DNA of 64,000 nucleotides, taken from contig OY757916.1 of assembly GCA_963585895.1 (NCBI GenBank), forward strand, positions 18,903,223 through 18,967,222. Reading direction: 5' to 3'. Position 1 is the stretch's first letter. Every line of letters starts with the position of its first letter. Shown in pieces: positions 41,026 to 52,429 of the stretch. Source of the DNA: Sepioteuthis lessoniana. Lineage: Eukaryota > Mollusca > Cephalopoda > Myopsida > Loliginidae. The notes under the pieces were generated by a model. It was given only the letters and a program-made list of their open reading frames with translations, made no database searches and had not been told where the DNA came from. The position numbers and the translations under genes are program-made.

Positions 41026-41247
41026 GGGATGTCCTCATGGTGTAATGGTTAAAGCGATGGACTGCGGAATCGTACTCCAGTCGCGCTATTACGTTCACTT
41101 TCGGGCAAATACCCTTGGAAAAGGTATGAACCCCCTTATCCTCTCAGCTATGGGTTAAATAGTACCACTATTGTTCTTCTAGGAGAGTGGCTTAGGCATT
41201 AAATAACCTACAAAGGATTATATGCCATTAAACAAAAGAAACCAACC
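41026..41247 (+). mobile_element. SINE B copy lacking part of its B box
   Basis: Head TCCTCATGGTGTAATGGTTA, then GACTGCGGAATCGTACTCCA, where about 14 bp around the usual GTAAGCGAGTTCGA are missing. The remainder of the core and tail is complete. Loss of the internal promoter element would silence it. Confidence 0.85.
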
Positions 41248-41269
41248 AAACAAATCAATAATTTACAAA

Positions 41270-41645
41270 ATATTATTATCATTAGATATTTGAAACCATA
41301 CTGCTGTAAGCAAATTGTTTCTATTTGAGAGGAATACTTGATAAATGGAATTACTAATGTTTAATGACAATATTACACCGTTTTAACTGTGTACAATTAA
41401 ATGTTTCCTATTAAATAGAATTATTACTGTTACATAACAATACTTGAAACCATTTAACTGAGGGGAAATAGAATAATTAGCATCAGAGAGCAATATATAA
41501 AACTGTGTGCTAGCCAATGATGGATAATAAATAAAATCATTAGTGTTGGATAAAAATACGTTAAACCATGTTAACAAATAATTGATCTTAAATAAAATTA
41601 TTTATGTTGGATAAGAATACTTGAAACCATTTAACTGCGTACAAA
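41270..41645 (+). repeat. D internal repeat region without head or tail
   Basis: Five or six degraded units of ATACTTGAAACCATTTAACT plus AAATAGAATTATTA-type text with about 60-70-bp spacing. It probably belongs to the same D copy as 40880, with SINE B inserted. Confidence 0.65.
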
Positions 41646-41683
41646 CTTATGAGCTCTTGCTCGTTTGAAAATGATGTTACTTA

Positions 41684-42591
41684 CGAGGATCATTAAATAA
41701 GTTTCCAGACTTTTTTCGTATGGGCACTTTTATTGATAGTACACACATGAAACTCTAGTCCCCCCACCCCCTTCGAAGTAATCTCCTCCGGCTGCAATGC
41801 ACTTGTACCGTTCCAACAAATTCTGAAAGGCCCCATGGAAGTTCTCTTGTGTGAGCGTGTCAATGACCTTCGTCACAGCGTCTTTCATCTCCTCAATTGT
41901 CTCATAACGACATCCTCTGAGCTTAGGGAATAAGCAAAAGTCACAGGGAGCAAGGTCTAGACTATAGGGAGGGTGAGGAACTGTCTTGATGCCCATCTTG
42001 GTCAAATAGTCTGTGACAAGGATGGAGTTGTGGACTGGTGCACTGTCCTGGTGGAAATGCCACTGACCCGATTAGAAGAGTGCTGGCCTCTTCCGACGGA
42101 ATCTCTTCCTGAACTCCCTTAAAACCTCAACATGATAACCCTAACCCTAACCCTTTGGCCAATAAACTCTGATGTATTGACTTCCTTACCCCTCCCACAC
42201 CTCTCATTATCCCTCACAGACTCCCTGCCTTCCTTGAATCTCTTATGCCACTAAAAAAACTGATGCTCGATTCATGCAAGATGGTCGAAAAGCAGTCTCA
42301 AGCATTCCATACTTTTCTGTGGCATTTTTTCCAAGTTTAAAACACAAATTTATTGCATATCGTTCTTCTAAAGTGTCCTGACGTCCAGATTGTATTTTTG
42401 AAATTCACCAGCTGTGACAATCAGGGTGCATTCCAATTGCTGCTGTAGCTGTTCATTTGAACGCGAAATCATAAAAATTGGTTAGTCATCTCATAAGATG
42501 TATAGCAATAACATACTGAATTTTCAAGAGTCTACGACAATTTTAAATGCCTATACAAAAAAAAGTCTGGAAACTTATTGAAAGCTCCACG
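41684..42591 (-). mobile_element. Mariner-like element with paired TIRs, internally deleted
   Basis: TA-flanked, 908 bp. TIRs are CGAGGATCATTAAATAAGTT at left and, inverted, CGTGGAGCTTTCAATAAGTT at right. The minus strand encodes HFHQDSAPVHNSILVTDYL and MGIKTVPHPPYSLDLAPCDF, giving two catalytic Asp 34 residues apart (DD34D mariner). The tail is GCRYETIEEMKDAVTKVIDT. The N-terminal half is joined to the catalytic part through AACCCTAACCCTAACCCT (42137-42154), so the first Asp is deleted. It is inactive. Confidence 0.9.
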
Positions 42592-42601
42592 TACAAACCA
42601 T

Positions 42602-42604
<3 letters not shown>

Positions 42605-42654
<50 letters not shown>

Positions 42655-42750
42655 TATACGAGGTGCATACGATAAGTTTCCAGATTTTTTTCCTATGGGC
42701 ATTTAAAATTGTCGTAGACTCTTGATGCCCATCTTGGTCAAATATGATGA
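42605..42750. mobile_element. (TA)n plus a short mariner-derived chimera
   Basis: TA repeats (42605-42655) are followed by a mariner 5' terminus (ATAAGTTTCCAGATTTTTTT, GGGCATTTAAAATTGTCGTA). This is fused at about 42722 to inverted catalytic-domain sequence (GATGCCCATCTTGGTCAAAT). Confidence 0.75.
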
Positions 42751-43225
42751 CATTTATCCCCTTAAAATGTCTATGAATATTCAGTAATCAACATTCAGTC
42801 TTCACAAAATATAACTTTTTTTTATGTTTTTACATTTTCGTTTTTTGTTTTGTTTTGTTTTTTGGTGGGGGTGTTTGTTTGTTGGTTTGTTTGTTTGTTG
42901 TTTTGTTTTGCTTTGGTGTTTTTATTATTGGTGGTGGGGGGTCTTTGTTTTGCATTGTTTTGGGGGTTGGGGGTTGGGGGAGGGGTTTTTTTTGCTTTTT
43001 TGGTTTTTCTTACTTTTTTTTATTGATTAAAGAGTTGATTATAACGGTGTGTCCACCAGGCTATTTTCTGTTTAGAGGTTTGCGAATCGCATTCATTGCC
43101 CGTTCGTAATTACGTTTCTTATGTACTCGTTTCTTAAGCGTTTATTCTGTTTTGTTTTGTTTGTTTTTTTAATCATATCTATATTTTCAACATTTCATCG
43201 CATTTTCATGCTTCTTTTTTTCATT
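42751..43225. repeat. T/G-rich low-complexity tract
   Basis: 42820-43030 is almost entirely T and G (TTTTGTTTTGTTTTTTGG-type). Neighbouring bases are unassigned. Confidence 0.7.
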
Positions 43226-43582
43226 CATCAATAATTACTTGTCTACACACAGTTATGTGATGTAAAGTATTCCTATCTAATACAAATAATTTGCTTGTAG
43301 TCGTATAATTTCTAGTAACTAATCATTATAATCATTAGTAAATAATTCATCAGTTCTATTTGTTTTCAAAATGGGACTTGAACAGGTATTACCATTTCGA
43401 ATCGGAGTGGACCTGGGAGTAATGGCAATGAAGGGATACTTCGTACTTCAGAACTGGAGATTCACAATCATCTATAATTTAATTTTATGCTTAGTACAGC
43501 CCTTTTTTGTTGGGGGTTCTCACACCTCTGCTGGGGGATGATGCCCTCAGCGTATTCTAAGCTCTGCCGACAGGGCGGTTTT
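43226..43582 (-). mobile_element. D repeat copy, tail missing
   Basis: Internal unit (TAAAGTATTCCTATCTAATA), central block (GGAGTGGACCTGGGAGTAAT), and head (CCTCAGCGTATTCTAAGCTC). Confidence 0.8.
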
Positions 43583-44753
43583 TTGTTGTTTTGTTTTTTT
43601 GTTTGTTTGATTAGTTGGATTTTTTGGGGGTGTGGGGATGACTCAACATCATTCTGCAATAATTAGTTTACAGCACAGATATAAAAGAAAGAATATGCCT
43701 CAATCTCTCATCCTTTATCCAAGACGGTGTACTGTCGCCATTTTGTTACAGCTGCGTTACCGATTAGGCTACGAAAGCAGAAGTCATTCAAATTTAATTA
43801 AACTTCCTACTTGTACGAACTTCAATTCACCACCATCTTCGTTTATCTCACACTGGTTGTATAAAAAGCTATAGTGATCAAATTTATATCCTGAAACATT
43901 GTCATTGATCTTAGAATTTCGACAAAAAGAAGCAGAAATTAAGATGAAAGGAATGATGGTAAAAAAAATGTTAATCATTAAAAACCTATTTAAAATGCTA
44001 AATTACGTATCTATTTTCAAATGTATTTATTTATAAGACGGGTCCATGGATATTTATATTATAAATGACTTTGTTCTTAATATCTAAAACCAATTATCGT
44101 TTACGTTTTTATCTATTTTTCCTTCTTGAAAGCTGTATTGAATATTTCATGAATATCACGCATGCACAGTACAGCAATCTCCTAATTATCTAGATAGCTT
44201 TATGAACAAAGAGGGAATTTTATTTTTTTAAATGTTGTAAACCCCAACCGATTTTAATAAAATCTACATCTTATTGAAGCTTTTATTCTAAGTAACATTC
44301 TTTATTACCTGCCAATTACAAATATTACTCGGAAAAAAAATTCTAGCTTTAAACTATCAACATTTTTTTTATAAATTCTTCTGAAGTTTCCGCAATACTA
44401 ATGTCACCATGACAACTGCGAGATTTTATCGAAACCCATCAGATTATTCATTTTTTGATAGAACTTTTAATTAAATTATTTGATGATCTATAAAAGATTT
44501 TTAAATCTTTAAAAAATTAATTTTAAACGGTTGCATTGAATTTGATTTTTACTAGTTTATCATTATATTTATACCGTAAAATGCGACGTACTAGTCAATC
44601 TTGCGTATAAGTTAACCTCAAGATTCTTATCTCAAAATTCCGGGTTAGACTTATACCTGCTGTATAGGTCGACCCTCAAACACACAGTAGGTTATTTGTA
44701 GGTCAAAGTTTACCCAGTTGACCTAAATGAGGATAGTCTATGGTACTATTTAC
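43583..44753. other. AT-rich, largely unassigned
   Basis: 44570-44680 has a GTATAAGTTAACCTCAAGAT / GGTCGACCCTCAAACACA-type block. A related phrase (GTATAAGTCGACCCCTGG) is at 46350, possibly a pogo/Tigger-like remnant. No coding frame was seen. Confidence 0.35.
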
Positions 44754-45034
44754 CCAACCCCTCCGCTCGGGCAGGATATGACACAAGGTCAATTTCTAAG
44801 CGGAGTTTAACAGGTTTGAATTCAGAGTTTTCCTTCTCCTAGACTAGTTGCCTTACCAAGGCTGAAGAACCTAGTCCGTCCTACTATTTACCCATAGCTG
44901 GAGGGAGAATAAGGGGGTTCATACCTTTCCCAAGGGTATTTGCCCGAAAGTGAATATAATAGCGCGACTGGAGTACGAACTCGCGTACTACGATTCCGCA
45001 GTTCATCGCTTTAACCATTACACCACGAGGACAC
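44754..45034 (-). mobile_element. Chimeric SINE: B head with C tail
   Basis: The minus-strand head is SINE B (GTCCTCGTGGTGTAATGGTT, GCGATGAACTGCGGAATCGT, GAGTTCGTACTCCAGTCGCG). Beyond the shared module (ATACCCTTGGGAAAGGTATG, CTATGGGTAAATAGTAGGAC) it carries the SINE C tail (CTAGTCTAGGAGAAGGAAAA to GCGGAGGGGTTGGG). The switch lies in the shared central module. Confidence 0.9.
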
Positions 45035-45099
45035 CCAAAGGATAGTCTATGGTAACCTTTATTTAAAATGTTGTGTCTTATAAGTACAGTTATAATGTC

Positions 45100-45355
45100 A
45101 ATACCTATTGGACAAGAGAGTAGAGTGTCCGCCAATGGCCCGGGAGACCGGGGATTATTCCCAGGTCAAGTCATACCAAAAACTCAAAAATTTGTACTTG
45201 ATACCTCCTTGCTTAACACTCAGCATTATGAGATACAGATCAAGGGTAAAGTGGACCAATCCAAGCAAAGGAGTAATGCCCTCCCCTATACCTCGGTATA
45301 GTAGCTATTGAAAACGGAGCCTTCGTGTGGTCCTCATCTACGGCGGCCAAATTAT
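45100..45355 (+). mobile_element. SINE A copy
   Basis: Head GAGAGTAGAGTGTCCGCCAA, altered B box GGATTATTCCCAGG, complete body, and an end near CGGCGGCCAAATTATG without the usual TTTACTT tail. Confidence 0.85.
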
Positions 45356-45706
45356 GTATATTCAAGAAACTATCATTATGTCTCATTAAAGTGTCATTAT
45401 GCATAATTTTTCTGAAATCGAAACACATCAGCTGTATATGAAATATGCAAATCTGACTCATTAAAGCTTACATTTCTATGAATAACAACCTGTTTCGCTA
45501 TCATGAGATTATGTAGATTAACAAAATACCGTAGTTGTCTGAATGGTCGCTCGGGTGCTGTGATGTGTTTACAGTCAGAGTAATAGCTGTTGAAAACGGT
45601 GTGTGATATAGCGTTAATACTATACTTAATTTGTATTACAGTTGTATTATTATATAATAATTTCTGTGTTAATTGGTTAAACATGTTCATCAAACACAAA
45701 AAGGTT

Positions 45707-46247
45707 TGTAACATAGCCATTCGAAATATGGGAAACGTACATAAAATGTTCATAACATATATGCATAGAACATAGGAATCCCGAAACACGAAAAACACTT
45801 ACGACTTCTTAGTTAAGGTACGAAACTTTTTATTACCTTTGAGTTAAAAGATTTTTCGACATAAGGTGAGAGGCACAATCTTTCTATGATGACTTTTTCA
45901 TCCGCCCCCACCCCAACACGTGTGGCACCCGCCACAAGGCCACTGCGAGCTGGCGAAAGTCACCCTTCTTCTTAGGGACCGCAAGACTCAACTCTCTCTT
46001 TTTCAAATCTCCCAAAATCCTCCGCGCGCGCTTCCGGTGCATGACGTCATGCACATCCCTCCGTCATATTTTCTATCTGGGGTTTTTATCTTGACATCTG
46101 TGAACGACACATCCTCCCCGCGCATGCGTTAACACCAGCGTTAAAGTTTGCACCTAACTAACCCATATGCTGAGCCGAAAGGTTCTCAGCCTAACTAAAC
46201 CCAAAGGCAAGATATATAAAACGAAATCCTTCGGCCATTATATTACA
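45707..46247 (-). mobile_element. Solo LTR, family a (fossil), copy 3
   Basis: The minus strand starts TGTAATATAATGGCCGAAGG and ends ATGGCTATGTTACA. It has the TATA-type TTTTATATATCTTGCC region and the conserved CTGAGAACCTTTCGGCTCAG. The target duplication GGTT is exact (45703-45706, 46248-46251). Confidence 0.9.
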
Positions 46248-46463
46248 GGTTAAGTTGGAAATGTTTGTGGCAGTTTGCTGGAGTTACGATTAGTGCTTTA
46301 TTTAGATTGTTAGGAGTTCTGTTCATTCAACGGTAAAAGTTTGTTTTTTAGCCCAGCCGTATAAGTCGACCCCTGGTTTTGCAGTGACCTCTACGCCGCG
46401 ATTTATGATACTTAAAAAAACTAATTAGCGATAATGATACGTATCTGTTCGCTTGGCTTAGTT

Positions 46464-46689
46464 TCTTTCTTTAATGGCACATCAACCTTCTTGGGTTATT
46501 TAATACTAAAGCCATCCTTCTAGAAGAATAGTAGGGGAACTATTTAATCCGTAGTTTGGAGGACAAGGGAGTTCATGCCTTTACCGAGGGTATTTGTCTG
46601 AAAGTAAACATAATAGGGTGACTGGAGTTCGAACTCGCTTACAACGACTCCGCAGTCTATTGTTTTAACCATTACACCACGAGGACACC
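46464..46689 (-). mobile_element. SINE B copy
   Basis: Inverted full length: tail AATGGCACATCAACCTTCTT, core, and head GCAGTCTATTGTTTTAACCA then CACCACGAGGACACC. Confidence 0.9.
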
Positions 46690-46841
46690 ACACATATCAG
46701 TTCAATGTGAAAATGCTCGTTGTAAAAAAAGAAATAAAAAGAAAGATTAATTAAAAGAAAGAATATAAATTTAGAGACGAAATTAAACGTTCTTAGTTTA
46801 CTGAATTTCTGAGAAGAAACTTGATGATTTTCATCTTGTCC

Positions 46842-47160
46842 AGCAGAACACATAGCGTAACGGTTATAGGCGTTGGTTCCCTAACTTTCACTGTGGCAAT
46901 TATCTGGAGGTTACAGGTTCAATCCTGACGGCAGGCGAGTAACAATACAGGAATACTTAATACTTATACCCGGTTATGGTCAACGGAATCAGAGCAAGCG
47001 ACCCCCATGGATTAAATAAAGGACGTATTTAGAAGTTTCGTGTAGGCTTGCGAGTTCGACTAGAAACACCTGATGAAGACCGGAGGACATATCAGCCGAT
47101 AAGTTGTGAATATAACGATGAAGAAGACAATAGTCCGAAAACCCTGAATGATAAAAATTC
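46842..47160 (+). mobile_element. SINE F copy 2
   Basis: Collinear with 18667-19007: CATAGCGTAACGGTTATAGG, CAGGTTCAATCCTGACGGCA (B box), GAGGACATATCAGCCG, AAAACCCTGAATGATAAAAA. Confidence 0.85.
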
Positions 47161-47439
47161 TTAGTTTAGTTATACGACTTCTGCCGAAAGTGATGGAATT
47201 ATCCCACTTAGAAGGTGTTCCTTTTTATTTGGCAGTAAATAATCTAATAACAGTTAAGATGTCAAGCTTTTTTTTTTCTTTAATACCTGAAAGTTCTGGC
47301 TTCATAAGATATTTCTTAAACAAAGTAGATTTAATTATTTTGATTAATGGTAAAGTTTTTCTCGACAAATGCACCGAAAAATACTTGGGAATAATCCAAT
47401 ATGGAGGAAAAAGATATAGAATGCATTGATTAGAATTAG

Positions 47440-47850
47440 AAATAATCCTTAATAACCTCTCCTTGAACTTTTATGACAGGCTTAATTTTTTCAGGCATGG
47501 ATTTCACTACTTTAAAGCAGTATTCTTTATCAAAGCGGTTCCAACTTTCCCGAATGGCAGTTAATGGATCTTCTTGGGTAGATGGAACCTTATCATAGAC
47601 CTTCTTTTTTTTTAAATTTCACCTTAAATTTTCAATTGGATTTAGATCCGGTGTGTTCTCAGGCTGTATCATTGATTTTATATGCATTTCCTAAGGAAAA
47701 GTTTTAATTCTCTGTGACCGTCCTGAAAAATGGCTTCATCGCCACCAAACTAATTTTCTATCAAGGAAATGAGATTATTATCCAGCATTTTAATGTACAC
47801 ATGTACATCGATTGTTGAGGTGATGATTGCCATCTTCCCTAGTCTTTTAA
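47440..47850 (-). mobile_element. Tc1-like transposase C-terminal fragment
   Basis: Minus-strand translation gives RESWNRFDKEYCFKVVKSMP and KVYDKVPSTQEDPLTAI, the region downstream of the DPNPIE-type motif in Tc1 transposases. EDGNHHLNN and the HFSGRSQRIKTF-like segments lie further upstream with frame breaks. No TIRs were found. Confidence 0.7.
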
Positions 47851-49000
47851 ATATATCCTCCTTATTTTGCTTGATATAATTTATTACCGAAAACTTTCAA
47901 CTCATATCAAGTAATAACTTAGCGAGATTCAAGCTCTAAAAACGTAATAGCGTTCGAAATTCTTTGATAAAGAATTTTTTACTGGTATATATTTGAAAGA
48001 GAATTCTTATTGGCATTTCTTTTATTTTATTTATTTTTTGTGGCTATTTTTGATGGGGGTTCATAATACAATTCTGCGTGTATTACAAAAAGAATATGCT
48101 TCTAGCAAGATTCGAACTCCCATTCTGATTCAAAATGACATTCTACCCCCATATTAGGTATGACTTGGGAAATTTACTAGTATTCTCCGGGCAGTCATCA
48201 CATATATTTTCTTTGAAAAGCACCAGATAAAAGTTCATGACACTAAAAAAAAAAATAGAGTTATTTCCTGCCAATGTAATGATACTTTTTCTTAGGTTGT
48301 GTGAAGATATTTTTGAAGTCTTTTTTAATAATGTGGATACATTGTGAATGGAAACCTTATTCTTACTGGTGGGAATATGAAGCAATCATGTAACAATGTG
48401 TCACCTATGTATCTTAAGCAACTAAGTACAAACTAAGAACAGTGCAGAATAAAATTTACCAATAATCATAAGTACCAACCTACCTACCAACCTACAGACG
48501 TACATACATAGCCAAACGTTTATCGAAAGGATAGATGTGTGGATGCATGAGATCTCTTAACATCTGCTCACCATTTTACAGTATAATAAAGTGACACTGT
48601 TGCCAAACCAATATTAGTCCTTCTCAAAAGATTTTGTATACTTTAATAGCAGCATAATCCTTCGGAATCCAAAACTATTGAATTCTCACGTAATATAGCA
48701 GGGCAATACGTAGAAGCAAAATTGTAGTCAAGTAATAGCCGTGGTGTGTTCAGAAAAATTCAGAAAGAAATGGATAATGATTTAAACTATTTTTGTCCCG
48801 TAATAGCAGGTACATTTCTATATAGATTTATTATACTAAATGTAACATTCATTATGGGACAGGGGTTGTATAAGTAGGGGTGTTCAAAAAAATGTCCAGA
48901 CTGAAACTGTATTACCAAGACAGAAATGAACAATGAATGAAAAATTGATTTTCTTCAAAATACGAGGCGTATTCAACTCGACTCTAAGCCAGGTTAGAAT
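47851..49000. other. No feature recognised
   Basis: Near 48876 GGGGTGTTCAAAAAAATGTC resembles a mariner terminal repeat, but no partner end was found. Confidence 0.4.
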
Positions 49001-49004
49001 CTGA

Positions 49005-49290
49005 TATATATTTACCCAACCCCTCCGCACGTATTTGATATATATTTACCCAACCCCTCCGCGCGTATTTGACATTTATTTACCCAACCCCTCCGCACAT
49101 ATTTGATATGTACTTACCCAACCCCTCCGCACGTATTTGATATGTACTTACCCAACCCTCCGCAAGTATTTGATATGTATTTACCCAGCCCCTCCGCACG
49201 TATTTGATATGTATTTACCCAACCCCTCCGAACGTATTTGATATGTATTTACCCAACCCCTCCGAACGTATTTGATATGTATTTACCCAA
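49005..49290. repeat. 34-bp tandem array seeded by a SINE C tail
   Basis: About eight copies of a unit with TATTTACCCAACCCCTCCGC then ACGTATTTGATATG. TTTACCCAACCCCTCCGC is the inverted terminal segment of SINE C, and an ordinary C copy follows immediately. Confidence 0.9.
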
Positions 49291-49563
49291 CCCCTGTGCA
49301 AGATCAGGATGCGATACAAGGTCAATTTTTAAGCGGAATCTAACTGGTTTGAATTCAGAGTTTTCCTTCTCCTTGGCCGGTTACCCAACCAAGGTTAAAA
49401 AGCCGAGTCAACTTTTTCTATTTACCCATAACTGAAGGGAAAACAGTTGGATTCATACTTTTCTCTAGTGTATTGGGGCTGTGATAAAGTAAACAGCATC
49501 GTTTTGGATTTGAACACGGGTCTCCGTGTTCATTTGCTACGACGACGACCATTATATCACAAA
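49290..49563 (-). mobile_element. SINE C copy
   Basis: Inverted: tail GTCAATTTTTAAGCGGAATC, TTTTCCTTCTCCTTGGCC, core, and head GATTTGAACACGGGTCTCCG then GACGACCATTATATCAC. Confidence 0.85.
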
Positions 49564-49984
49564 CATTTGATATAGTAAAGTCTCTTTCTATAATTTTAGA
49601 TCAGGAGGAATGAATTAATTTATTCTTATCTAATTGATTTTTGTCGAAGTTTACAATGGGAATAACAGCTTTTCTACACCTGTTGCCCAGACAAGTGATA
49701 TCCCAATAAGATATTTAGAGGTTATTCATCTTATTACTTTTCCGTTTATCGTTGAAACCTAACACCGAAGAAGATATTTTATCAATATTTCCCAGGATCA
49801 AGACACACGGAGAAGTTAGTTGATCCCATCCCTCATCCTAAGAGCATCAGTGTAAAATGAATATAACATAAAGTAACCTCAAGCAGAGAGACTGGTACAA
49901 CACATTGTCAGTCACTAAGTTAGTCGCTCTCCTATAAACAGGAAAATTCAAAATTAATAGCGACAACAAAAATTATGTTAATCA

Positions 49985-50595
49985 TAATTATTACGATTAT
50001 ATTATTATTCATTTTCACACTAGCTGATGGTTTTTCACTTGACTCTGGGCGTATCCTCGTAGTGTAATGGGTAAGTGCTGGACTGCGGAATCGTAGTAAG
50101 CGAGTTCGAACTCCAGTCGCGCAATTACGTTCACTTTCGAACAAATATCCTTGGGAAAGGTATAAACCCCCCTTATCCTCCCAGCTATGGGTTAAATAGC
50201 ATCACTGCTGTTCTTCAAGAAGGGTGGCTCCGGCATTAAATAAAACACGAAAGTTGATATGCCATTGAACAAAGAAACCAAACCACATTTGAGTCTAAAT
50301 GACGTGTTTCCTTAGGTTTCCAGAACTCTCCAAAGTATCATAACCGATTTTGTTGTGTTATAGTCTGGATTATTTTGACTCTTTCTCTAATTTCGAGTTC
50401 ATTGAAGCTCTTTTCCATGTTCTTGGGATTGCTCAAAGGGTTTCAGCCTCAATTGGTATCACTATCATTCTCATATTTCAAAGCCTTTTCAGCCCTCTTG
50501 CAAGGTCCAGGTATATGTCCAGCTTTTTGCCTTGTTTTAATTTCACTTTCACTCTGTAGTCGGCTGTCACAGCAGCAAAATTACGAAGATGAAAA
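49985..50595 (-). mobile_element. R4-like LINE C-terminal part, split by SINE B
   Basis: The 3' end (inverted CACACTAGCTGATGGTTTTT) is at the left. After the SINE, CTCTCTAATTTCGAGTTCAT and AGTCGGCTGTCACAGCAGC correspond inverted to the ALGTV...LKKLWNMK and FAVTADYRVK regions. It is diverged and has no intact frame. Confidence 0.7.
50050..50285 (+). mobile_element. SINE B copy, inside the R4-like LINE
   Basis: Head TCCTCGTAGTGTAATGGGTA, B box GAGTTCGAACTCCAG, complete core and tail. Flanks TTGACTCT and TTGAGTCT are an approximate target duplication. Confidence 0.9.
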
Positions 50596-50597
50596 TT

Positions 50598-51170
50598 GTC
50601 CAGTCGGCTGGGGGTGCTGTAGAATACACCGACTGCTTCTCTAGAAATGGGTTAGACCCCCGCAAACGAGTGTCCTGTTTATGACACTAAATAATCTGAT
50701 GGTGACATTCCAATAATGCTTGAACTTTAGGGAATGCAGAGTGCTCCTTCATTGCAATCGTTCTCAGGGCCACTCTGATCCGGAGTGGTAGCACCTGATA
50801 GAGTCCTATCTATGGGTCAAATAGAACTAAACTATGTACTTATGTTGAATTGAATTGCTTGAAATAGGACTGTTTTGACATTTAAAGTGCGTACTTTTGC
50901 TAAAATAAAAACTGCTTGAAATGGAACTGTTTTTGTCTGCTAAGCTGAATTGTTTTCAGTAGAACTGTTTTTGACATTGAAACTGTACTTACTCTAAACT
51001 GAATTGTTTAAAATAGAACTGTTAGACTAAACTGAATAGCTTAAAATAGGAATGTCTTTGACAATTAAACTGTGTACTTATGCTAAATTGGATTGTTTGA
51101 AATAGAACTGTTTATTTGTATAAAAATAGATTTGGCATTAAATAACCTACAAAGGCTGATATGCCATAAA
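50598..51170 (+). mobile_element. D repeat copy
   Basis: Head CAGTCGGCTGGGGGTGCTGT...ACACCGACTGC, central block, four or five internal units, and the tail TTTGGCATTAAATAACCTAC...CTGATATGCCATAAAG. Confidence 0.9.
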
Positions 51171-51261
51171 GCCCAGACACACAAAAGAAGATAAAAGCCC
51201 TTTTCCTCTTGATCATTTATATAAAGTCTTGTCTGCAGGTATGGATATTACTATTTAACTC

Positions 51262-51840
51262 TGCGAGTTTTATATACTAGTTTTAAGTGATACTTCTTCC
51301 CTGGAGTCTGTGTGACAGCAAGTCTCCTTAGATCTCCAGGAACTTTTTTTTTTATTTATTCAAGCAAAATTTTACAGCGCTGCAGTCTCAATTCCGCTTC
51401 TGATATCTCATTCCTTTAATTTCGCTTTCAAGCCATTGGAGACCATTCCAAGTGCTCCAACTACAATTGGTATAACTGTTACCTTTATATTCCACAACGT
51501 TTTCATCTTTCTAACAAATTTCCAGATCCAAGTCAATCTTTTTGCTTTCTTTCCTTTTATCTAGTGGTCTGCTAGAAAGACAAAATACACAAGATTTTTT
51601 TTGTTGTTGTTGTAAATTAACGCTAGGTCTAGTCTTCTGGCCGGGATATGGTGCTTCTTTTTATTTCGAAGTCCCAAAGAATTTTAGGGGCTTCATTTTC
51701 TAGGAGATACTAGGTTTGTGAATATTCCACTTATTAGTATGGTCAAATTTTAATTTTTGCACAATTCCCAGTGGAACATCTTTCTCACCCAGTCGTGCCT
51801 AGTCTTGTCTATCCTTTTTGTTCCAGTTTACTGCAATCAC
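51262..51840 (-). mobile_element. R4-like LINE C-terminal part
   Basis: Inverted blocks: the 3' end, GACAGCAAGTCTCCTTAGAT, TCCAACTACAATTGGTATAA (IPIVVGALG), and GTCTTCTGGCCGGGATATGG (ISRPED-type). Broken by T-runs and stops. Confidence 0.75.
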
Positions 51841-51879
51841 TTATCATGTCGTCACATTAATATTTTTTTCTCTTTTGAG

Positions 51880-52366
51880 AGTTTTTCACACCAGCGTTAG
51901 CTGATAGGGTTTTGCCTGGTTTCTGAGTGACAACAAGTCTCCTCAAGTCTCCAGGACTCTTCTCAGTATTCTGGCCAATCTCAACGATACTGTAGTTTGG
52001 ATAGTCTCCACTCGTCCTCTTATTTCCAAGTCCTTCACTCCTTGTACCAATCCTTTAGTGACTGTACCGAGCGCACCGATTACAGTTGATGTGACAGTCA
52101 CTTTCATGTTCAATATATTCTTCTGCTCTTTAGCAAAGTCTAGGTACTTATCTCTCTTGTCGGTTTCCTTCAGTTTTACCCTGTGGTCAGCTTGAACGGC
52201 AAAGTCCAATATTCAGCGGGTTCTCTTTTTTTTTCTTTTTTTTTTTATTGACTATCACTATGTCTGGTCGTCTGGCCGAGATTAGATGACCTGTTTATAT
52301 TTCAAAATCCCTGAGAATTTTGTGCATCACATTTTCTAGGACGGATTCTAGGTTGTGCATATACCA
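51880..52366 (-). mobile_element. R4-like LINE C-terminal part, best preserved
   Basis: An 88-codon frame (52209-51943) reads DFAVQADHRVKLKETDKRDK, NMKVTVTSTVIGALGTVTKG, RGRVETIQTTVSLRLARILR. This is the region after the restriction-like nuclease motif. The 5' side continues inverted through the LISARPDD-type sequence and meets TTA repeats. Confidence 0.8.
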
Positions 52367-52368
52367 TC

Positions 52369-52370
<2 letters not shown>

Positions 52371-52409
<39 letters not shown>
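52371..52409. repeat. (TTA)n microsatellite
   Basis: About 13 TTA units, at the divide between oppositely oriented LINE copies. Confidence 0.95.
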
Positions 52410-52411
<2 letters not shown>

Positions 52412-52429
52412 ATAACGTGTTTACCTATA

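Noticed and set aside
48876-48960. Mariner terminal repeat
   Set aside because: Only one end resembles a terminus, and no partner or transposase sequence was found nearby.
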